Shown: positions 31,711 to 44,403 of the stretch, in pieces
Position numbering within the stretch: position 1 is the first letter of the stretch
How the letters are laid out: the number at the start of each line of letters is the position of its first letter
Assembly (NCBI GenBank): GCA_018398585.1
Contig: JAGTTD010000015.1
Span: 26,617,478-26,681,477 of the forward strand
Reading direction: 5' to 3'
DNA from: Simmondsia chinensis
Taxonomy: Eukaryota > Streptophyta > Magnoliopsida > Caryophyllales > Simmondsiaceae
DNA length: 64,000 bases
The notes under the pieces: generated by a model
What the model was told of the DNA's origin: nothing
The model's database searches: none
What the model saw: only the letters and a program-made list of their open reading frames with translations
Translations under genes and position numbers: made by a program

Positions 31711-31889
31711 TCAAAAATAAGTGAGATATAGGAAAATGAGGGTATTATTTTTAATAGCACGTTTTCAATTTCTATTTTTAAAATAACATGTGCAAATTTA
31801 AAATTTTTAAATAGTATGAAAATTTTAATATTTTTAAAATAAGCACGAGTATTTTTGTAAAATTTAATTTGAAAAGTAGGGAATTTATC

Positions 31890-32300
31890 ATATAGGGACC
31901 TTGAGATTCAAGAATTTATCATCTAATTATTCTAATATTTTAATATATAATAAGGTATATGGGGTTTAAAAATTTTATTACTCCAGTATTATGAAGTTTT
32001 AAAATTTTAACAATTAAGTGCCTTTTTTAAAAAAATGCAATAGATTTTTTAAAGAAATTGCTAATATAAAACATAATTATAACAATATATAGGTATTCTC
32101 TATTATACTGGTACAATTTTTTGTCATAAAATGCTAGCATCACACAATATTTTGCTAAAATATAAATATCTTCCGCTCATACTTTAGTAAACTTTTTTTT
32201 TATTATTTGCTAGATTTTTGTTGAAAATATTATATAACTCATGAATATTATTGTAATCATCTAGCACATCAATATTTTATGGTAAAAATGAATTGCATGT
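31890..32300. repeat. AT-rich older repeat, uninterrupted copy
   Basis: Counterpart of the repeat at 28683-30235 without the MULE insertion. It contains GGTTTAAAAATTTTATTAC at about 31966-31985, aligned with the target site at 28765-28778 plus 29904-29910. Confidence 0.6.
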
Positions 32301-33655
32301 AAATAAAAATTTATTAAGTTTCAACATAATGTACCTAAGTAAAAAAAAAAAATTTTAATCCTTAAAATACCTTATTTTATATATTAAAATATTAAAATAT
32401 CGCAAAAAAATTATAGCATACATCAAAAGAAAAGGACAGAGCGCACCATGGTGGGGGGAAGATCACATGGTGTTTTGGCCGACGCGACAGCATAATTAGT
32501 AGTGGGGGAGAGAGACAGTATGTGAAAGAGAAATTTTTTTTTTCTTTTTCTAATTTTAAAATTTAAATAATTTAAATAATTATTGGAAATTTAAAATTAT
32601 TTATATAAAATAATTACTTGTTTGACTATTGATCATATGTAAAATATGCTAATATAGTAAATAATAATGATAATGTATATAATTTATTTTGACATTTTCA
32701 AAAAATTAATTTAATTAAATAATTTAAATTATTTATAAATAATTTAAAATTTAATAGGTATTTAAATGATAAAAAATCAAACAAATAATTATTTTATATA
32801 AATAATTTAATTTTTAAAATTAAAAAAAAAAAATAACTCTCTCACGATAAGATAAGACAACGGAGATTGCAATGGATCCGCCTCATGTGGACTGATTATA
32901 GGTACAAGTGAGGTAGGCAGCTCGTATAGATTGGATATACATGACAATATCCGTTATAGGTATGAGCTGGTATGTGTATGATATTATACGCTCTGCCGAG
33001 GTCCAAAGCCACCTCATATTTACCCCAATTATATACTATTTGTTTAAAAATAAGAAAATATATAGTAGATTTAATTACTCAATTTATGTCAAATATATAG
33101 AACAAATAACAATGAGATTCTAAAATATAATATTAAATAATTAATATAGGCATGAATGGATACTTGTTTCGTATCCTCATTGGGGCAGTTACCGGGTGAG
33201 TAAAGGATACCCGTAAGTAATAGGATGGATATGGGTACAAGTTTGTACCCGTTAGAGTAGGCATGAGCAAAGTCGGTCCTGATATTCTCGAGGTTTCCAG
33301 CAAAAAAATTTAAATGAGGCCCTTCATATATAATAATATTTATCTTAAGACCTATTAATATTAATAACTATTACTTTAAAACCATAGCCTCTAAAATTTG
33401 GGGCCCCTTAAATTCGGGGGTCTCAAACGATAACTTAGATGGCTTGAGGTTATGTCTAACTCTATAAATATCTATTTCATATTTGTGGTAGACAATAAAA
33501 CAGATATGTATATAAATTTTGAAAGCAAATACGGATAAAGAGAGAGGCACCCGTACAAGCCCCACTCCACCGCATTGTCATCCTTACTACTATAAGACAA
33601 CATACATCAATGGATATAATAATTACAAAGATTTCTTTCTCAAATTAAATTGCAT
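32301..33655. other. AT-rich sequence and decayed repeats, no gene
   Basis: Palindromic AT-rich stretches (about 32540-32830, with AATAATTTAAATTATTTATA) and GGATACCCGT/GGTACAAG motifs (about 32900-33250 and 33520-33560) like those in the UGT intron. No coding sequence is supported. Confidence 0.45.
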
Positions 33656-34060
33656 AATTATTATTATATTAAATAAAAATAAAAACATATTGTACTAAAA
33701 CATTAATATTACATTAAATAATAGAGTTATATGCATTTTAATTAGTACCCCTCACTTTTGTCGAAATAATAAAAAAGATCATTTTCTTTTTGAATTAATA
33801 AAAAGGCTCTTAAGTTTTGGCTGTATTAATAAAAGGGCTCTGAAATTAAACTATATATTTATAAATATAATTATTATATTAAATAAAAATAAAAATATAT
33901 TATACTAAAAATATAATATTACATTATATAATAGAGTTATACATTTTAATTAGTACCTCTCACTTTTGCAGAAATAATAAAAAAGGATCATCACTTTTTT
34001 GAATTAATAAAAATGCTCTTAAGTTTTTGTTGTATTAATAAAAAAGCCCACCGGGCCTCT
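33656..34060. repeat. Tandem duplication of about 200 bp
   Basis: The series TATTAAATAAAAATAAAAA, AATAGAGTTATA, CATTTTAATTAGTACC, CTCACTTTTG and GAATTAATAAAAA-GCTCTTAAG occurs twice, from about 33656 and 33857. Reverse-complement similarity to about 34350-34430 (TAATACAACAAAAATTAAGG) suggests that both lie in the arm of an inverted-repeat MITE. Confidence 0.7.
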
Positions 34061-34537
34061 CTAGCTTAATGATATCATTTTCCATCAGAGTGTTGACTTG
34101 GCCACTGGTTTTATATTAATGTCCAGTAAAATAATTGAAATACCCTTCAATATCTATATTTTTATACAGATGAAATGAATGCAGATAATTTTTACATAAT
34201 ACAATATATCGTATTTTGTTCATATAAAGTAAGAATAAAGGTATTAGAAGGTACTTTTTGTTATCTTAATATAACGTTAATAAATAAAAAAAGTAGTTGT
34301 CACGTTAACTTTGTCGATGAAAAATAAAGTCACCATATCGGAGAGAGATCTTTTTATTAATACAACAAAAATTAAGGTCTTTTTTGTTTAAAAAGATTAA
34401 GGTCCTCTTATTATTTTTTAAAAACTTCAAAATATTAAATTTTAAATAATCCTAAATACTATGATTCTAAACAAAGGCAGTCAACGTCTTGTCAAATATT
34501 TTTAAAATAGCGAATGGGGTATTAATCGGTAGTATAT

Positions 34538-36009
34538 TGATACGCATGATTTTTACATATTTTATTTCTCATTTTTGTCATATATTCGGTCTCTACATGT
34601 GTGTTCGGTTGTTATTTAGGTACACTTTCATGTGGAACACATCAAAGCGGACGAAAGAAGAATTCTGGCTGAACCAAGCATTATTGAGGCACTTTTGAAG
34701 ACTGATTGGAGAAACCTAACCATTTGTGCAGATGCAAGACCCATTGGATCATAATTTGGTGAACCGAGTACATTCCATAGCGCTTCGGTGCTTAATCAAG
34801 AAAAGGGAGTCAAAGAACCGATCGATCAGCAGCCCCCGGTTAGGGAAACTAACCAAGAGCCTGCCGATCGATCGGCCAAAAGCACCGATCGATCGGGAGT
34901 TTTGGGTGAGGTCACCGATCGATTTGCGCTTTTAGCCGATCGATCGGATTGCGGATCGATCAGTAATTATTCCCGATCGATCGGGATGGTTCCGTACGGA
35001 ACCCTAACTCCTCCTGCGCCTATAAATAGAGAAGGGAAAGTCAGCCTTGGGTACCCTTTTTTCTGGCCACACGTCCTCCCCTTTCTCTCAAACCCGAAGC
35101 CGCTACGAGATCTACAGGTTAACAAAAGTTGAAGCGCAAGAGGTTGGAATATTGAGAGAATTCAGGCTCGGATTGGCCTCGACACTACGATTGAGGGAGT
35201 TTACTCTTTTATTTATTTTACACACAGTATCTTCTTTTATATAAATTTAAGGATGTGTAAAACTCCCATGGAGGAGTAAACTTTCTCAGTTTAAAGATGA
35301 AGGGCGGATAGCCGCCCGTATCCCATATTTATATTATGCTTTTAATGATTGATTTAGTTATGTTATATTCGCACCCCTGTGGGGAGTTTTTCATGATTGT
35401 TGGATATTCTTTGTATGTGTGCTTGTAGCCATGACTGGGTTTCCAACTTTGCAGCGATTAGTCTTGTGCTTATAGCCTAGACTATAATATAACAGGAATT
35501 CACGCGTGGTCAGGGTTGAGGTTGTACCCAACCCTGAACCCAATCTTTTATATAAGTTAATATTGAATTAGGAGTAACAAAGGAATTAAGTAGTGCAAAT
35601 GAGATAACCTATGCTACATCTAGGGTGCTAAGATATGTTATGCCTTTAGACTAGTTCATTAGCGTAAGCCCTAATTTATATATTAACCCAGGCTTAGAGC
35701 TTGTAGCCTAAGTATTTCAAATCATCATCCTAAGTAGAATATAATGACGGGATACGTGTTAAGCTACCCTGAATTCACTCCCTAAACTAACCTCAATTGA
35801 ATTGCCGCACTCACTTTATATTCAGTTTTAGTAATTTAGCTTACAACTTACTCAAACAACAAAAAAACTAAAAATTCAAGCCGCTCGTTAATCAGTAAAT
35901 CTAACTTGACACGATTCCCTGTGGATACGACCCGTATACCCGACAAAGCTACGACAATCTCATACGCTTGTGAGTAAACGGTTTTAAAACACACATTTAA
36001 AACACATCA
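34538..36009 (+). repeat. 5' LTR of Athila-type Gypsy element
   Basis: From TGATACGCATGATTTTTAC to ACACATCA; matches 44404-45829 throughout. A TATA-like CTATAAATAGAG lies near 35019-35030. It contains a cluster of CGATCGATCG palindromes (34818-34985) that is denser than in the 3' LTR. The flanking pentamers TATAT and TATAC agree at four of five bases, consistent with an old insertion. Confidence 0.9.
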
Positions 36010-36015
36010 AATTTT

Positions 36016-36033
36016 TGGCGCCGTTGCCGGGGA
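36016..36033 (+). other. Primer binding site, tRNA-Asp type
   Basis: TGGCGCCGTTGCCGGGGA, six bases after the LTR end, is complementary to the 3' end of plant tRNA-Asp, the primer typical of Athila and Tat lineages. Confidence 0.9.
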
Positions 36034-36182
36034 ATCGGTTTGCTAAGTTGGAATTTAGAATTAACGAACTTTGTTTTGTTTGCTTTTTATTCCTTGGTTT
36101 GAGTTATTTTTCATAGTTTTTTTTTCTTTTGCTTGAGTCATTAGTCGAGGTCAGCGTGGATCTTTACCAGCTTTAATATTGC

Positions 36183-38360
36183 ATGCACGGTAGACGTTCG
36201 CTCGATCCTGAATTGTTACCTTACATTCCCAAAATCGAGCGGACTTTGTCTACCGTGAAGCGATTAGAAGCGAGAGAGAGTACACAACAAACCATGGCTA
36301 ATAACGAACCACGTAGGATTGGGGATCACTTCATCCCCCAAATGTACGTTGCACCAGCCGAAGTTGCGTTACCTGCTGTGGGTAATGCCAACTTCGAACT
36401 TAAACCTGGGATTATCAACATGCTTCCCACATTTTATGGGAAGCCAAATGAGAGCCCATATGAGCACCTTGACGCATTCCTCGAAATATGTGAAACCTGT
36501 AATTATCAAGGTGTCTCGAACGATGTGATTAGACTACGTCTTTTTCCGTTCTCATTAAAAGACGTGGCTAAGAGGTGGTTTCAGTCCCTACCCAGGGGTG
36601 AAATCACCACTTGGAATGACCTTCAACAGCGGTTCCTGGTCGAGTTTTTCCCTAAAGCCAGAACGATGGCTATTAGGCGCGCTATAAATAGTTTTGAACA
36701 AAAAGACCAGGAGCAGTTTCACGAGTGTTGGGAGAGGTTCAAGGAACTTCTTAGAAGCTGTCCCCACCATGGGTCACCCAAGTGGGCTTTTGTCCAAAAC
36801 TTCTACGATGGTCTCAGTGCGTCAAACAAGCAAATGGTAAATGCTTCATGCGGGAGAGCATTTAACCAGTAAGGCGAGGATGAGGCTTGGACGCTTTTCG
36901 AGCGCCTCAATGAACATTCCCTCGACCAAGCCTCTTCTGCGAGGGTGATTAGGGGAAACACGCGTGGTGTCTACGAGGTAGCACCCCAAGATAATGTTAA
37001 TTTAAGACTAGATGCACTTAGTAGAAAGATAGATAAGATGAGGAGTTTAAATGCAAATCCCACTAATGTGGATCCAGTTAATGCAGCCGAATCATCATCT
37101 GAGGGTATGAATCCGTGCAGTATTTGTTTAGGAGAGGATCATTCTGTTTTTGAGTGTTTATATGCCTCACAGTTTCCCGAGTATGTGCAGGACCAGGCTT
37201 ATGCAGCGCAGGAGTACTCGAGGAACAACAATCTGTACTCATAGACCTATAATCCAAGGTGGCGCAACCATCCCAATTTCTCATGGAAGCAGAACACAAA
37301 TCAGAACCCAGCCATGAAACAACCAACACCAGGATTTGCAGGTAAGGCACACCCTCCTAGTTCCCACGGAGGGCAAAGGTATGGCTGTTCTTCTCATCCT
37401 CCAGTTCCTAATGCTAATCCACCCCAACCTCCGAGCTACACTTCTCAATTTGAGGAAGGTATGCTCCGCTTTATGGAGGAAAACCAACAGTTGGTCCACT
37501 CTCATTCACAGTCGCTTTCTAAGTTAGAGAACCAACTAGGACAGTTAGCTCAGGCCACGAACAGGAGAGAGGAAGGGAGGTTACCCTCCCAACCTCTCGC
37601 TAACCCCAGGGGCGCAACTAATCCTGACCTTAGCTAGGTCACTCATGAGCAGGCTAAGGTTGTCTTAGCCACGGGTGAGGATGATTTGAGAGAAGTAGAG
37701 GTAGAAGTTGAGCGGGAGGATGGGACTTCGAACCCCATTGCTGATAAGGATGGAGCACCCACACCTTTACTGGGCTCATCTCCTGAACCAATTGTTCCTT
37801 TTCCTACGGCCCTGTTAGGACCGAAAGGGAAGGATGACCCGAAGAGAGATGAGTTACTGAATTTGTTTAAGGACGTCAAGATTAACCTGCCACTGATTGA
37901 CGCCATTAAACACGTCCCCATGAATGCCAAATTTCTTAAGGACCTATGTGCTAAAAAGAAGAGAGCACAAGCTCATGTCCCTAGGAAGGTCCGACTCACT
38001 GAAAAAGTGAGCAGCATCTTAATGTCAGGCATCCCACCTAAGTGTAGAGATCCAGGAGCTTTCACAGTCCGCGTCATAGAAGAGTGCTATACAAGTTGGG
38101 CTCTTTTGGATTTAGGGGCAAGCGTGAACCTCATCCCATACTCAATTTTTCAAGAATTGGGGATGGGAGATCTCAAACCAACTAGTGTTACCCTACAGTT
38201 GGCGGATAGATCAGAGCGTTTACCTAGAGGTATGTTGGAAGATGTTCTTGTCAAAGTCGATAAGTTTATCTTTCCCGTCGATTTTATTGTGTTGGACATG
38301 GACCCTACTCCTCATCAGAGGAACCACACCCCTGTCATTTTAGGCAACCGTTCTTGGTAA
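36183..38360 (+). pseudogene. Athila gag and protease, broken
   Basis: One frame carries the capsid region (KDVAKRWFQSLP, WNDLQQRFLVEFFP), a proline-rich middle typical of this lineage and the protease with DLGASVNLIP at about 38105-38140. Three in-frame stops break it (36870 TAA, 37242 TAG, 37635 TAG), and the frame ends at 38358 through an indel next to the protease C-terminus. A standard retroviral zinc knuckle is not seen; MNPCSICLGEDHSVFEC near 37110 is the nearest Cys/His cluster. Confidence 0.9.
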
Positions 38361-41300
38361 CGGCCAATGCTATCATTCATTGTCGAACTGGGGTGTTAGA
38401 AGTGTCATTTGGGAATTTTAAGGTTAAACTGAATGTGTCAAATGCTGCTAAGTTCCCTGTTAATGAGGATGATCTTGATTGCTTCATGGTTGATGCTATT
38501 AATCCTTTGGTTGAGTCAGTATCTTCTGACTTAATCAAGGAAGACGAACCATCTGATTCGCTCCCTTTTGCTGATTTCGATATGAGTACTGATGCTGATA
38601 ATTTGCTTGACATGCAAGAGCTAATGAGAATTGAGGCTAGGGGTCCGATGTTTGAACCCCTAACTGGCCTACTTAGTGAACCTGTTAAACCATCTATTGA
38701 GTGTCCACCGGTGTTGGAACTCAAACCTCTCCCTACCACCTTGAAATATGCATTTTTAGGACAAGATGACGCCCTTCCTGTGATTATCGCGTCTGACCTA
38801 ATTGAGAATCAAGAATCTAGGTTGTTAGTTGTCTTACAAAACCTCAAACGAGCCATAGGGTGGTCGGTCGCTGATCTGAAAGGAATTAACCCCTCTGTGT
38901 GCATGCATAGAATACATTTAGAGGACAACATTAAGCCTTCTAGGCAAATGCAAAGGAGGCTTAACCCTAATATGAGGGAGGTAGTTAAAAAAAGGTCATG
39001 AAGTTGCTAGATGCAGGTATTATACACCCCATCTCTGATAGCCCCTGGGTCAGTCCGGTTCAGGTAGTTCCTAAGAAGTCAGGAATCACGGTCGTTGCGA
39101 ATGCCCAAGGTGAATTGGTTCCAACGCGAGCCACTACAGGGTGGAGAGTTTGCATCGATTATCGTAAGTTGAACTCTGTAACGCGCAAGGACCATTTCCC
39201 CTTGCCCTTTTTGGACCAGATCCTAGATAAAGTAGCAGATCAAGCGTACTATTGTTTCTTGGATAGCTACTCAGGGTATAACCAAGTCCTAGTTCACCCT
39301 AAGGACCAAGAGAAAACAACGTTTACTTGACCCTTTGGTACGTTTGCATACCGAAGGATGCTCTTCGGCCTATGCAATGCACTTGCTACATTCCAGCGGT
39401 GTATGATGTCCATTTTTTCGGACATGTTGGACGACTACCTAGAAGTGCTTATGGATGATTTTTCTGTGTTTGGATCATCTTTTGATGAATGCTTATCTCA
39501 CTTAGATCTTGTTTTGCAGCGCTGCAAGGAGTATAATTTGGTACTCAGTTGGGAGAAGAGCCATTTTATGGTTGAACAGGGCATAGTTTTAGAACATGTA
39601 GTGTCTAAAGAGGGTATTACTGTAGACAAGGCCAATGTGGACTTAATTGCCAACCTCCCTCCACCGACCTCGGTGAAGGAAGTTCGATCTTTCCTTGGCC
39701 ACTCTTGGTTCTACTGGCGTTTCATTGCCAACTTTAGTAAAATTGCTAAACCATTGTCAAATTTGCTTGCTAGTGATGTACCTTTTGTTTTTGATAATGA
39801 CTGTTTAGCAGCGTTTACTGAGTTGAAAACTTTATTTTCTACAACCCCCATTATTCAACCTCCCGACTACTCATTACCTTTTGAGATTACGTGTGACGCC
39901 TGTAATTATGCTATAGGAGCCGTGCTCGGTCAACGGAAGGATCGTAAACCTGTCGTTGTTTACTATGCTAGTAAATCGTTGGATGAAGCCCAAAAGAATT
40001 ATACCACCACTGAAAACGAATTACTAGCTATAGTTTTCGCACTTGACAAGTTTCGATCTTATGTAATGGGCTCGAGAGTAGTAGTCTTTTCTTACCATGC
40101 TGCCATTCGTTTTCTTCTTATTGAGAAGGAAACGAAACCTAGTTTAATTCGCTGGGTTTTATTACTCTAGCAATTTAACTTCCGAGATAGGAAAGGCTTG
40201 GATAACGTCGTGGCCGATCACCTTTCAAGGATTATTTTCCCATCTGACGCCACTACTGGCCTCATTGATGACTATTTTCCTGACGAACAGTTATTTTCTA
40301 TTGCAGGAAGTCGACCTCCATGGTATGCCCACATCGTTAACTATTTGGCGACGGGGAAGTCGCCTACCCATTGGCCGAAACAAGAGCGGGACCGCTTCCT
40401 TTCTCAAGCAAGGCATTTTTTCGGGGATGATCCGGATTTTTTTAAGGTATGTTCTGATCAGGTAGTACGTCGTTGTGTCCCGGAGAATGAGCACGAGGGT
40501 GTATTATGATTTTGTCATAGTTTAGCCTGTGGAGGACACTTTGGGGGACGATGTACAGCGGCAAAAGTCCTTCAAAGTGGCTTCTTTTGGCCGACTCTTT
40601 TCCAGGACGCTCGTGCTTTTTGTAGGGCGTGCGATCGCTGTCAACGTACGGGTTTCCTCACAAAACCTGATGAGATGCCTCAGCACCCCATTTTAGTTTG
40701 CGAAATTTTTGATGTTTGGGGCATTGATTTCATAGGGCCGTTCCCTAATTCACATGGCTGTGTTCATATTCTAGTAGCAGTTGATTATGTTTCGAAATGG
40801 GTTGAGGCCATTGCATCTAGGACAAACGACCACAAGGTGGCATTGAGTTTGTTAAAGATAATCCTTGAGAAGACCGCTAGATCGGACAGCAATGATTGGT
40901 CTTTAAGGTTGAACGACGCTCTTTGGGCTTATCGTACAACCTTCAAGACTCCAATAGGCATGTCTCCCTATCGCTTAGTTTTCGGGAAGGCATGCCATTT
41001 GCCAGTGGAGCTTGAGCACCGTGCATACTGGGCCATTAAGCAATTTAATCATGACATGCACAGTATCGGGTCGCGCCAACGACTTCAACTCAGCGAGTTG
41101 GATGAGATGCGATATGAGGCATATGAAAATGCCGAACTATACAAAGAAAGAACCAAAGCTTTGCATGAAAAAAGAATTTCGAGTAAAAGTTTTGAAGTTG
41201 GTCAAAAGGTTTGGCTTTACAACTCCAAGCTTTGGTTCTTTCCCGGGAAACTACGTTCACAATGGGATGGACCTTACGAAGTGGTCCACGTATACCCTTT

Positions 41301-41445
41301 TGGAGCAATTAAAATTCGAGATATCAATGATAGTCGCCTTCTCACAGTCAATGGCCATCGTCTTAAACATGCTATTGGGTTAGGGGATAGACCACACGAG
41401 TTTGAAGAAATTCATCTTAGGGACCCCACGCCGGGATCAGCCTAG
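38354..41445 (+). pseudogene. Athila reverse transcriptase, RNase H and integrase, broken
   Basis: Continues gag-pol after frame changes near 38350 and 38995. Reverse transcriptase (39000-39800) has SPWVSPVQVVPKK, CIDYRKLN and a catalytic MDD in VLMDDFSVFG. RNase H follows with CDACNYAIGAVLG and TTTENELLAIVFAL, but the late catalytic aspartate is tyrosine (FSYHAA). Integrase has the zinc-finger residues ([19 protein letters not shown]) and the first core Asp ([10 protein letters not shown]); the part that should hold the second Asp and the Glu is absent, the frame passing from LSLLK to ILEKTA near 40860. Stops: 39328, 40168 and 40507. Cannot encode active enzymes. Confidence 0.92.
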
Positions 41446-41954
41446 CGTCGCAGAAAATACCGCGTCTGGCTGAAGACGTTAAACTTAGCACGTTTGGGAG
41501 GCAACCCAATTTATTTATGTTTCATAGTTTATGTCGTATTTTTATTATTTTTTTATTATTATTATTATTTTTTTTTTAATGAAAATTTTTCAAAACCAAA
41601 GATTTTTTGTACGGGACATACCGCAACCTCCCCGATCGATCGGGTTTAACTCCGATCGATCGGGAGTGCTACGATTGGGGGTTTTCACTTTAAAACCCCG
41701 ATCGATCGGGGTAAAACCGATTGATCGTGATCCCGATCGATCGGGAAACCCTCCGTACAAATTTCCTTTTTAAAACGCCCCGATCTGTCACCCTTTCCTC
41801 CTTCACTTTTATTTTCCCCGCCTCCAAACCCTAACCCATGACCCCCTATCTCCGGCCACCATCTTCGGCCTCAGCGTCCGGCACTCGCCGTTCTGACCAC
41901 CAAAGCCGACCCTAGCACCAATTTCTCTTCGTTTTTACCCTCTATTGCAAGATT
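41446..41954 (+). other. Athila spacer with CGATCGATCG palindromes
   Basis: Holds the lineage-typical GGAGGCAACCCAA near 41497-41509, a TTATTATTATT tract, then five CCGATCGATCGGG-type palindromes between 41632 and 41745. The third ORF starts about 210 bases further on, so this may be its promoter or leader. Confidence 0.6.
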
Positions 41955-43001
41955 ATGCCGTGTGTCAAGCGGAGCCACACTGAGGAGGGCAGCAGCTCCC
42001 AACTGCCCGACGTTCTTGCTCGAGTCAATGCTGCCCCTATATCTGGGGAGACGGTGCTTGGTGAGGATCTTAAAGATGAGAGGGAGGGCGCATGGGCCAT
42101 TCTCTTTTGCCAATATAGGGATCTTACCTACCTTCTTGGTAGAAAGCTGGAGGAAGACCCTGTTTTCCCTTCTTTAGTGAGGGAATTTTATTCCTCTTAT
42201 GCTCTCCAACAAGAAGGGGGTCGGACCTACGGTGTCATCACTATTCATGGCAAGACCATCCGATTTGATGCCACGGATGTCGCCGAGGCTATAGGTTATC
42301 CCTTATGTGTTGACGAATCTATTTGGCACCCGCCTGTTAACGCACCAAAGGCCGTGGACATTATCACTGAGTTATGTGGCGGCCAATGTGTGAGAGATCG
42401 TCCATCCACCACGTTCCGCTCCGCCCTTCCGTCGCATATGTGGCTCCTGGACACCATTATTAAGGTCAATCTATGGCCTACCGATCATGCCCAGGAGCGT
42501 ATTGGCCCTATTCTGGATCTTCTTTGGAAGTTCCACCGGGGTGTATGGGTGGATGTGGGGGCCACTTACCTACAGAGTTTTACCGCTGTCGGCCACAGGC
42601 TTCAGCGCTTCTCCGTTGGCGTCGGTGCTCTGTACTTTCCTCGGTTAATCACAAGGCTTGTACGGCGTGCTTGGGTGCGCATACCGATCGCTCCTGACCG
42701 AGCTTGCGCACCGCTCTGCCACTTTGATCCCACCCAGCATCGTCGGACCTTCCTTTCACTTGCCCCAGTCGATGTGTGAGGGGAGGCGGACATGGAAGAT
42801 GCCCCGGCTCTGGCCCCTGCTCCTGCTCGAGCAGCATGCTGCGAGGGACGCCCACCCACACCACCTGCTTCTGATGATCCCGACCATGTCCCGCCATACG
42901 TTACGGATATTATGGACCGTCTGGAACACATTCAGCCTTTGGTCACTGAACTCTATCAACTGCAGACGGGCAGTTCTCCTCTACCTTACCCCCCTCCCTG
43001 A
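41955..43001 (+). pseudogene. Athila third ORF in envelope position, one stop
   Basis: A 348-codon frame interrupted by a single TGA at 42777, between pol and the 3' LTR. The first 274 codons resemble the plant retrotransposon ORF of Athila-type elements (LVREFYSSYALQ, VITIHGKTIRFDATDVAEAIGYP, SHMWLLDTIIKVNLWP). The last part is acidic and proline-rich with a short coiled-coil-like end (DIMDRLEHIQPLVTELYQL). I see no signal peptide or membrane segment, so an envelope function is not supported by the sequence. Confidence 0.75.
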
Positions 43002-43084
43002 GTCATTTATGTTACTCTTGTACCAAACATTTGTTATGTTTATCTTTCTTTTTCTTTATTAACAAATTGTTTTAGTTCACAGTC

Positions 43085-43115
<31 letters not shown>

Positions 43116-44403
43116 TGTTATAGCTTGCTTTTGTCTGTCTTCAACTTCTGGGATTCGCTCGACATATGTCGCTGCCCATTCATGATCTCAGGTCGTTTCT
43201 CTCCTCTCCTTGCTTCTATTTTAATTATGGTGCATTGCGGACAATGCAAGGTTTGGGTTTGGGGATGACAGATAAGAGTCAACTTTGTTTGTCATTTAAG
43301 CTTAATTGAGCATAAATTAGCTACACATTTTTTTTTGGAAGGCATAAATGAGTATGAGGTTGTTTGTGACCATTATCGTAGCCCAATTCTGTAATGTACT
43401 TTGACGATTAGAATAATTATAAGACGAGATTATTGCTAGATCAGACTTTTGAATCCATATTTTTCTCTTTTAACTAGTTAATGAGATTATTACTTTTCAC
43501 CCTTAATCTTGTGACATATCCTACTATTTGGGTCGAAATAATGGTAATAATTTTAGGAATAGGAATCCACTTTTCTACTCCTAACAATGTTGAAATCAAT
43601 TGTACATTTCTTTGTCTTGGGTAACCCTTTAAAAAAAAAAAACAAAAAAAAAAGAAGAGGTGACTGGTTGGTTCTTGTAGCCCCTGTGTCTCAAGCAAGT
43701 AAGCCCGTAGGGGTATCTTAAAACCTGGTACCTTGAGCCAACTGGGTTGGGAGCTGCCGGTCGAAAGCTCGCTACGTGGGCCACAGGGAAAGCTTAAGAA
43801 GAATCAACTTTGTAGTTACCAAAATCAGCACTAATACCCATAAATAAAAAGGTATGTGCTAGCAGGTTAGGTTGTAGATCCTTAAGACTCGAGCCATTAG
43901 GTCCGTAGGGGTCTCTTAAAACCTGGTACCTTGAGCCAACTGGATCGAGAGCTGCTGGCCGAAAACTCGTCACATGGGTCTGAAAGAGACACACCTAACC
44001 AAGAAAAATAAAAAAAAAAAAGGAAGAAGGGAAAACAAGAGAGAAAAGAGAAGCCTTTTGATTTCACTATTGATTAGTGGTGAAGGGTTAGGGTGACTTA
44101 TTCCTTTACTTATTACCTTTATTTCTTCTTTAAGTCAGTGGGTTTTGAAGTAAGACGAACGGGAGAGAAGTTCTAAGATCACTCACTAGAAAAAAGTCCT
44201 TAATAACGGAGACTTAAGTCAGAACTAGTGCAATAATAACGTCGCATAAGGATTTGCTACTCTCAAGTACACTCTCAAGTTTGGTCGAACAATAATTTTC
44301 ACAAGTGACCTTTACGGTTAAATGCCTGACTCGACTTTTCCGCCAGTAGCTAATTTAAATAGAATATTGTTTGAGGACAAGCAATGTGTGGGTTTGAGAA
44401 TGT
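43002..44403 (+). other. Athila 3' non-coding region with two imperfect repeats
   Basis: Contains a T-run of about 28 (43090-43117), a polypurine-like AAGGTTTGGGTTTGGGGATGA (43249 onward), and two copies of a block TAGGGGTMTCTTAAAACCTG..ACTGG at about 43700-43785 and 43895-43990. GAGGACAAGCAATGTGTGGG just upstream of the 3' LTR is the decayed polypurine tract. No coding sequence. Confidence 0.65.

Noticed and set aside
41955..43001. True envelope gene
   Set aside because: No signal peptide, cleavage site or membrane segment is visible; only the position suggests it.
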